64,000 nt of DNA, taken from NCBI GenBank assembly GCA_902702965.1, contig CACRXP010000377.1, positions 498,348 through 562,347 on the forward strand. The letters are read 5' to 3'. This DNA is from Spirometra erinaceieuropaei. Lineage: Eukaryota > Platyhelminthes > Cestoda > Diphyllobothriidea > Diphyllobothriidae. The stretch's first letter is position 1, and every line of letters begins with the position of its first letter. Under the pieces are notes generated by a model. It saw only the letters and a program-made list of their open reading frames with translations. It made no database searches and was not told the origin of the DNA. Shown here piece by piece: positions 57,380-64,000 of this stretch. Made by a program: the position numbers and the translations under genes.

Positions 57380-58480
57380 ACATCTCGACAGTCATATTTC
57401 CGTAAATTCCAATTGTAAAGCACACGACAACCAGTCGCCCGTATAAAACCTCCAAGCGCAACGAACAGAGAAACCTTGCGTTCACGGAATACAAATGATT
57501 TTATCTGTTCATTCAGAAGGCCGAAACTCCGCCGAAGGAATTCATGCCTGTTTACGCTTACCTAACGGAAAAAAGATCTTTACCTCAAGAAATAACCCAT
57601 TATCCGGCAGTTGCGTAATGTAACTTAACATATATTTGGTAGTGTCTTAACTTAATATAAATAAGTTTGCTGCATTTTGAGATTTTTAATGTAGGTGCAG
57701 CCCAATGGCTTGCGAATTGAGTTGCATGGCACTACAAAATGGTCTCATCATAAGTAATGGCAAAGCAAAACAAAATCTCAAGATTACTGTCGAAATTAAA
57801 AAAGATTGCATTGTAACCGCTCTCAACATCCTTCTTTAAGGTTACAACGCAGCCGTGCAAAATCGGAAGACCGTAATCATGCCCAAGACTCCGGAAGTCT
57901 TTCTGCCTGGCAAAAATGCGTTATTTGAAAAACAAACGCAAATTTGCTTCGCAAGTTCTCTTACAGTACATGGAGATGGTTTTGGAATTAAAGTCTTTCC
58001 AACTCTGACGGGAGTTGGATAAAACACTGTATTGCAGTCGCGTGTTAATGAAATTGTCTATTAGCATAGAAAAACCATGCCAGTTTGGCAGGCCTATGAT
58101 ATGCCCTCTTTTCCAAAAGACCTTCCGACTATGCGTCCCGTCTCACAGTATGCCGTTTAGTTAATAAATGCTTTTAAATCTAAAATATTTCTGATCCTGA
58201 CGAGTGTCAGGCGGAACACTGCACTTAAATCGAATGTTAACAGAAATTCGCAAAACAGGTTAAATGCATTAAACGATGCTTTAGTATTGGACATATTATA
58301 TTGATAGCAAAGCAAGGTAGTTTTTGACGATACAGGGATACAACGGGAATTTTCACACATGTAATATATTTTTTTGTTTTCCTTAATAAATGTCAATATA
58401 AATAATGTTGTACAAAGTTTGTTGGAAGGGTACGAACTACCGTCAGGCAAATGAAACAAGCGTTATGAGTTTACTTATTT
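57380..58480. other. AT-rich stretch with one long minus frame
   Basis: The frame 58157-58459 (-) is open for 100 codons (FCEFLLTFDLSAVFRLTLVRI) but starts at TTG and has no acceptor. Unassigned. Confidence 0.25.
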
Positions 58481-58487
58481 CATCAGT

Positions 58488-58858
58488 GACTCCAGTCGAA
58501 ATAACTACGACGCATTATCACAAGTGGCCGCCCACACCTACGAAATGGGTCACGGGTTCGACTTCGCAGCCACCAAAATAGTCGCCCACGTTGGAAACAA
58601 AACAGGCCGAGAATTGATTGAAGTCTGAGCCTCGGATGATAATTCAGTCAATCGATTTATCGATCTGGCGCCGGCGTACAGAGCCCTTCGTAGTCGCCTC
58701 CAGTTGTGCGACGTCGGTCGATGATTGGGCCTACGTGCCTTATAACTGTCGCTTGTCCTGTTTCTGCCAATACCTCTGACGATGGACTCCTGTACGAGTC
58801 TGAAAGCTCAGGATAATAAATGAAGTGTTCCGGTGCTCGACTCTTCTTCTTCTTGAAA
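58488..58858 (+). mobile_element. Penelope-like element, C-terminal end and 3' UTR with CTT tail
   Basis: The plus frame encodes DALSQVAAHTYEMGHGFDF, then FAATKIVAHVGNKTGRELIE, a TGA, ASDDNSVNRFIDLAPAYRAL and a stop near 58730. This is the last part of the GIY-YIG domain as found in flatworm PLEs (HTYE.GH, NKTGRELIE and SVNRFIDL are characteristic). The 3' UTR ends in a short (CTT)n at 58841-58855. It is 5'-truncated to about 370 bp and differs in sequence from the 47 kb and 21 kb elements. Confidence 0.85.
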
Positions 58859-58859
58859 T

Positions 58860-60025
58860 ATGCATACACCTGGAACTCGAAATTTCGCCTTAATTCGTGA
58901 AATGACCACGCATTAACTTAGCAAGGATAAGGCAACTCGAGTAGTAGCATCTAATATTTATTAACAACAATATAAAAAGTGAAGTAGATGGAAATGTCAA
59001 GGCACAAAAAGGCCTTTTATGAGTAGGTGTTTGTAAATTACTCACTTTTGTCGGATTGCATGCCAAAAGTGATTGGGTGGAAACCAAAAGGACTGAAAAG
59101 AATGTAACGTTCCTCATCAGTTATCCAATCTGTTAGAAAATTGAGGGATAGTCGTTATTATAATAACCTGCATTTACTTTGACCAATCCGTGTTTTTGTA
59201 ATTAACACATAATTTGTATGGTATTTGTCTAACCAATTGATAATTTTCCCTTATCTGACATACACGACTGGATTAGACTTGCTCACTCCTCCTGTATGGA
59301 CAAGGGTCTCTTGCACATTTAATTATCACCTGTTTGAACGTGCATCGAATCAAAGAATTAAATGCACGCCTTCCTAGACTCCCAAAAAAGACTGGAGTTT
59401 TTCCATGGAAAGTGTATATGTGAAAAGACTTTTTGAATACACAAGCTTATTTCCCTCGTCGGCAGCTATTGGCTAAATGCACGTCAATGTGGAATTAAAA
59501 CAAACTTTTGATTTCAGTGCAATGGCTTGCTTGATTCAGAATGACCCCTAACGATGAGCGTAGTCTGTTGTTCCCCAAAGGATAAAGAGTAAGAATCTCA
59601 GTCAAAATGCATATAAACCAGATTAAGTGGATGGGTCTATGCACAGCAGTGTGCACGTTAAGCATAAACCACTGTTTTGTCTAAAAAGTTTTCACGCTTT
59701 TATCTAATAGCAGAAACGCATGTAAGGGCCAAATCTTCAGTCAGTGCTAAAACTATTTCACAACCGTCCAACTCGTGGTCAATTTAAATGTCAGCCTGAT
59801 TTTATGCAATTTGGCTCGTATATAGTAATTAGTAATGATTTACTTTTTTTTTCTGCATTCCTGTCTAGCACTTTCCTTGGTTAACGGCAAACTTAAAAAC
59901 TGAGTCTGATGGTCGATTTTCATCTACGACCGTTTGTGAGATGTTTTTTTAACTCAGAAGATTGATTTAGGGTGGGTTGTATTAATAATCGTCATGCTTG
60001 ATAATTCAATAATAAGTAAATCGCT
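58860..60025. other. Stretch without a recognised feature
   Basis: AT-rich. Nothing identified on either strand. Confidence 0.35.
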
Positions 60026-60029
60026 TGAG

Positions 60030-60440
60030 GACGTCTGCTTTTGACTTGACATCTTTCCGGACGCCTGCAAGAACCATACTCGGCAAAAAATGACCACCTA
60101 AGCGGTATAATATTTTCTTATTGGTTTTCGATGGTTCCATATGTTTAAAAATAATTTATAGAAATTACAAATAAATATAGGTATTACTTCTTATTTGGTA
60201 GAAAATGACGTCTTGTTAAATTCTATACATGAAGAAAGGTGTGATCGGTCATGAAGAATTTTTCAATTTTGGCGTTATTTCAGACCGAAAAGTGTATCTT
60301 CATAAAACAGGGAGTTTTTACATCAACTGGCGTTTCTTGCAAGGTTTACAATATGGATCAAATCGACTGCGACATTGAGGAAATTTATATAGTCTGTTCA
60401 TGATAGCGTATAGGAATGTATGATTTTAAATACACAAAAT
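60030..60440 (+). repeat. Repeat family X, copy C
   Basis: Matches 14400-14770 (TGCAAGAACCATACTCG... and the later TATGGATCAAATCGACTG and TATATAGTCT blocks), with diverged spacers. No open frame. Confidence 0.5.
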
Positions 60441-60784
60441 ATATACACCTTGCAGTTTCCTTAAGCAAAGAGGTTAATAAAGATGCACACCTATTGTACT
60501 TCAGGGTTTCTAACATGACTTCAACATGACTTTCTGACAAATAGTTTTCTTAAAATTTAAGGACCGGTTGCGGACAACAGAGGCTCTGTGTCAGACGTAC
60601 CATGAAGGACACTCGTTCTAAATGGTAGAGGGACGCCCACCGATCGCGTTCTGGTACACGCTCGCCTAAGCCGTGCGCCTAGGAGCTTATTCGTGAGCCC
60701 CGTTGGCATCTGCACAACAGATAATAGTATAAACAGTATACAATTACCGAAAAAGGCACGGGAACCTTGAAACGATCATTTCTG

Positions 60785-60885
60785 GCTGATACTGGGTGTG
60801 GCTGGCTGATGACGACTCATGGGTCAGAAATAGTCATTTTGATCTCCTTGGTATTTATTGCTAATGTCCCTTTTGTCATGCTTGT
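60785..60885 (+). repeat. SINE body fragment
   Basis: GTGTGGCTGGCTGATGACGACT followed by GTCAGAAATAGTCATTTTG and a CTCCTTGGTATTT block matches the body of the 6.6 kb SINE. The tRNA-like head is missing. Confidence 0.55.
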
Positions 60886-60889
60886 TCTA

Positions 60890-61535
60890 GTAACACATAT
60901 TTTTTCTTAAGCTTTTTCTACTTTGCCTATCGCAACAAAATACGTCTTCCCATTAATTCGCGTCCACTGTCCATAGTTGTGAGAGAGAATGTGCTACATA
61001 GGACCTCTGTTGGTGACATATATGGTTCCAGACGGCTGCTTGCTTTTGGCAATACGCTGGGGAATTCGCGTATACCACGTTTAAGGGTAATGTAGTATTT
61101 GCTAATTCGCAGGAAAATCGATGAATGGGAAGCGACAAAAAGTAACCCCTCTGTACGTATTTTTCCTGGCAATTGGGCCGGAGGGGGCAGGCGCATTCGG
61201 CAACCACTCAAGAATCCCGCTACTCTGGGGGACCTTGTCGCCCATAGCCACCCTCCAGCTCTGTCGGTGAAGAAGGTCAAGCGGAGTCGATGTTCTCAGG
61301 GCTCAAAAGGATACAAGTTTGCCAGTTAGCCGTTCGAATTCCTGCTGATCAATATAGTGAGTGTGAGATAAGCACTTTCTGGAAGAAAACGCGGCGAGCG
61401 AACGTTACTTTCAATAACTTCTAATCAGGCCAGTATGGCTGTATGGGACGGGGTATTATGAATGAAAAAAATCGATAAAAGTTAGTTTTTAGAATACAGG
61501 TTAGACAGTAGCGGAAGGGCACAAAAAGTTGTATG
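60890..61535. other. Mixed-composition stretch, unassigned
   Basis: GC-rich in 61140-61280, with overlapping frames on both strands (60927-61280 -, 61099-61329 +) that I cannot assign. Possibly a retroelement fragment. Confidence 0.3.
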
Positions 61536-61538
61536 TGG

Positions 61539-61803
61539 TTAGTCAACCTTTAACCATGGTAAGCGCTGAACCTGGACGATGTTTTTCTGGGCCCATAGGG
61601 TCGGTTTCCGTAACCTGATGGCGGCCGCTTCTACTGTTCCTAACAGGCGCCGGCCTAGTAGCTTAGGGAAGCTAGCGGGGACCTTATCAATCCCATGAAA
61701 TGCTTCAGCTGGGTCCACAAGATGCCCTAAATCAACTGCATGCGCAAGGATGGCGCTGTCTATTCGTCTATTTTCCCCTTTTGCCAGCCATGCAAGAAGG
61801 TGC
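61539..61803 (-). mobile_element. Penelope-like element, C-terminal fragment
   Basis: The minus frame is open for about 85 codons: AWLAKGENRRIDSAILAHAV, DLGHLVDPAEAFHGIDKVP, LLGRRLLGTVEAAAIRLRKP, QKNIVQVQRLPWLKVD, stop at 61541-61539. This is the tail of the GIY-YIG domain of the same PLE type as at 47.4-48.1 kb (compare LPW near both C-termini and AHLVDSGH-like sequence). Unlike the other copies this short piece has no frame break. It is cut at its 5' side. Confidence 0.82.
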
Positions 61804-61809
61804 CATCGT

Positions 61810-62815
61810 ATTCTTTTGGAAAGGCGTGGACTCGTACAACCTCAGCAACTATTAATAAAATGGTGATTATTCTAGCCATGACGACTTTAACATAAGAGGA
61901 ACAAACTGGTTTTTAAAACCACGCAACTGAATATGTTATATTTTTTTAATTTGTTGCTTCAAATCAACGCTAGCCGTTTTTCAATATGCATGAAGAAGAT
62001 TTTACACAGATAGATCGATGATAGAAATTATATGTCCATCAAATATGAACAGGTGACACCAGCGGAAAATATGTTTGTTTTGCTTTGCTTCTTAGATAGA
62101 AATTAATTTTGCGATGGAGTCCCCAAAGCCTCGTTGACATTTAAATTCAGAACGACACTTATGCCGACCAGTTCGATGTGACTACAATAATTATATGCAA
62201 TTTAATGTAATCTCACGACGTATGTAGATCGCACAAAATGCCATTCCTAAATGTTCCTTGACAGTCATTTCATTTGCACGAAACGTATGCGCAATGGCAC
62301 ATGCCACTGAACCCTAAGAATTGATCGTGAGAAAAGGAAACGGAAGGCAGGCATTTAGAAAACAAATACACATGTAACGACAGGGTGAATTAATTCTAAT
62401 GAATATTTCACGAAGGAGTTGGTAATTTTACTATTCCTTTTATATCTTTAAATAAAACGCAAGTAACGGAGTTATTTCTTGAGTACTGATTTACGTTACA
62501 CATGTGCATACGTTTTTTTCCATTTTTGTCAACTTAAAAGCGTTAGATTTTAAAAGTAAAATCGAAAGGGTCTGATATTGCGTTGTTGGCTGTTTGCAGA
62601 TTGCCATCAATACTGAATTGTTTGCCTTATTCCGGCTCCCAGTGAAAATTAATAACCATTTTCATACAGCTATAACGCAGAAAAAACTCAAGAAATTATT
62701 ACGCACGTGCATATTTGTGAATGAATAGAGCGCTGGTGGTGGAGCTGTGGACATATATTTCGAAAGAGCACGTAATATTGTCGCATATCTTTCATTAGAT
62801 GTTAAACTAGCAGAT
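61810..62815. other. Stretch without a recognised feature
   Basis: AT-rich, nothing identified. Confidence 0.35.
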
Positions 62816-62820
62816 AGACA

Positions 62821-63335
62821 GTGGTGACCTAGGTAAACTTTGCGTAACATTTTAATGAAATTGACATACCATAATATGTATCGAAACACCACTATTTCAA
62901 TAGAAAATCATGGCTAATTAGGCACTGGCATTTAGCTTCGGTCGGGACTTTAAGCTAGGCTTTCAAAAGAGTGGTTCTGGACCAAACGTTATCTGTGTAA
63001 CATGGTGGTCCTCAGAACTTAATTTATAACTTGTAGTAGAACAGTTTATACTAGGGTCCGTACGTGCAGACCGAAATTCGATTTATGATTTTTTGGACCG
63101 AACCCCATCAACCACTGCAGGATGACTGCGTAATGTTCATAAACTGCCGAAATGCAGCTAGTACTATATATTAGCGTCAAAGGATACCACATTAGCAGTG
63201 CAGGCACAAAGTGAAGGCGCAAACGCGCAGGTTTTGTCTATATTCTGCCGCTACATGCAACAGCTGGAAGGTGCCCGGCTAATCAATGTGTCCGACAACA
63301 ATCCCTATGTGCTTCCAGTTTAGAAATTGTTGCAT
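62821..63335 (+). repeat. 515 bp direct repeat, copy 2
   Basis: Same orientation and same length as 55281-55795. See that entry for the shared blocks. The copies are 7.5 kb apart. The flanks beyond both ends are unrelated, so this is a mobile or duplicated unit with defined ends rather than a larger duplication. Confidence 0.7.
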
Positions 63336-63339
63336 GCTT

Positions 63340-64000
63340 ACTCGGAATTGAGTGTTTTATACTCTTGTCCAAGATCGCAGTTAATTTCTGAGGAGATAAG
63401 AGAGCAGAAATGTCTTAATTGGAGTATATAGCAGAAAACACACATGGCATGCCAGAAAATCTGCTGATGAAGCGGACTCGCACAACTGATTTTTTATTAT
63501 TGCCTGAGCCTGGTACTCATCTGGTGGGTTCTAGGTGGATTTTTAATGAGGTCTTACTTAGGGAGTTATCTTACACTGTCAGAATCATGGGGCTTCCAGA
63601 CATTATATCATTCTTAGCCGCCCATCCCCGATTTCTAACTCGTCATTGATGGTTCCTTCAATTAGAAATGAACAATGGCCGAGACCTATATACCCCCTTC
63701 CAGGAAAAAAATCACTACTACGCATTCAAATGCTTACGATCCCAGCAGACTTGAAACAAATCTGATCATACAATGATGATTAGCTGACTCGTGTTCGGAT
63801 CTCCCATACGCACAGCCAACAAATTGGGTTTTCACTGATTAATGTCAATAAGAAAGTTACATATGATCACTGTGGTGAACATATTCCAACAATGTATGTC
63901 CGTTCATCAGACGACGAATAATCAGACCACCACATGTCATCAATATGCATCTACCAGTTTTTATAATGCAAAAGGCGTTTCAACAGCCAAATAAGCATAA
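63340..64000. other. Right-edge stretch
   Basis: One unassigned frame, 63419-63649 (+; LLLPEPGTHLVGSRWIFNEV), starting at TTG. No domain or splice pair supports it. Nothing else is seen. Confidence 0.3.

Noticed and set aside
1..64000. Bacterial or phage origin, with operons and ribosome binding sites
   Set aside because: No long genes, many stops in all frames, eukaryotic splice signals and animal-type retroelements throughout.

Overview
This 64 kb window is nuclear DNA from an animal, most likely a parasitic flatworm and probably a tapeworm of the Spirometra/Diphyllobothrium type. The evidence is: AT-rich DNA with no long intact genes; very short open frames with eukaryotic splice signals and 32-38 nt introns; several kinds of Penelope-like element (PLE, with GIY-YIG endonuclease remnants); an RTE-type LINE whose C-terminal extension carries a C2H2 finger; a CR1-type LINE; a Merlin transposase relic; and a tRNA-Arg-derived SINE. 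The organism call is inference from remembered protein families. No database was searched. An assembly gap of 62 N lies at 43508-43569.

Layout. 1-3 kb: minus-strand exon-like pieces of a cysteine-containing domain family and a 311 bp element bounded by a perfect 38 bp inverted repeat. 6-7 kb: tandem tRNA-derived SINEs. 7.3-8.1 kb: GC-rich unidentified repeat. 9.5 kb: rearranged SINE. 11.8-15.9 kb: large inverted repeat (family Y arms) with two copies of family X in the loop. 16.3 kb: family Z copy. 18.1 kb: candidate secreted first exon. 19.1-20.8 kb: CR1-type LINE (minus). 21.0-22.1 kb: PLE (minus). 22.1-25.3 kb: degenerate array of about 400-470 bp units with decayed exon-like segments. 26.3-27 kb: LTR-like sequence with a (TTC)n tract.

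28.8-41.5 kb (+): the best candidate host gene. Eight exons with mutually compatible phases encode a signal peptide followed by two cysteine-paired domains with Ig-like spacing. Its introns hold an RTE-type LINE, a solo LTR, a retroelement tail and an antisense exon-like segment. 42-48 kb: PLE RT fragment, LINE tail at the gap, and a PLE 3' half (47.4-48.1 kb). 48.2-48.7 kb: an uninterrupted minus-strand ORF. 50-53.4 kb: PLE endonuclease relic followed by tandem Z+Y repeats. 53.9-54.5 kb: Merlin relic. 55.3 and 62.8 kb: a 515 bp direct duplication. 57 kb: two-exon minus-strand candidate gene with a 32 nt intron. 58.5 and 61.5 kb: two more PLE C-terminal fragments.

No operon, rRNA, functional tRNA or CRISPR was found. 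Every transposable element recognised is broken by stops, frameshifts, deletions or lost catalytic residues. The window reads as old repeat-packed DNA with one or more fast-evolving surface or secreted protein genes threaded through it.
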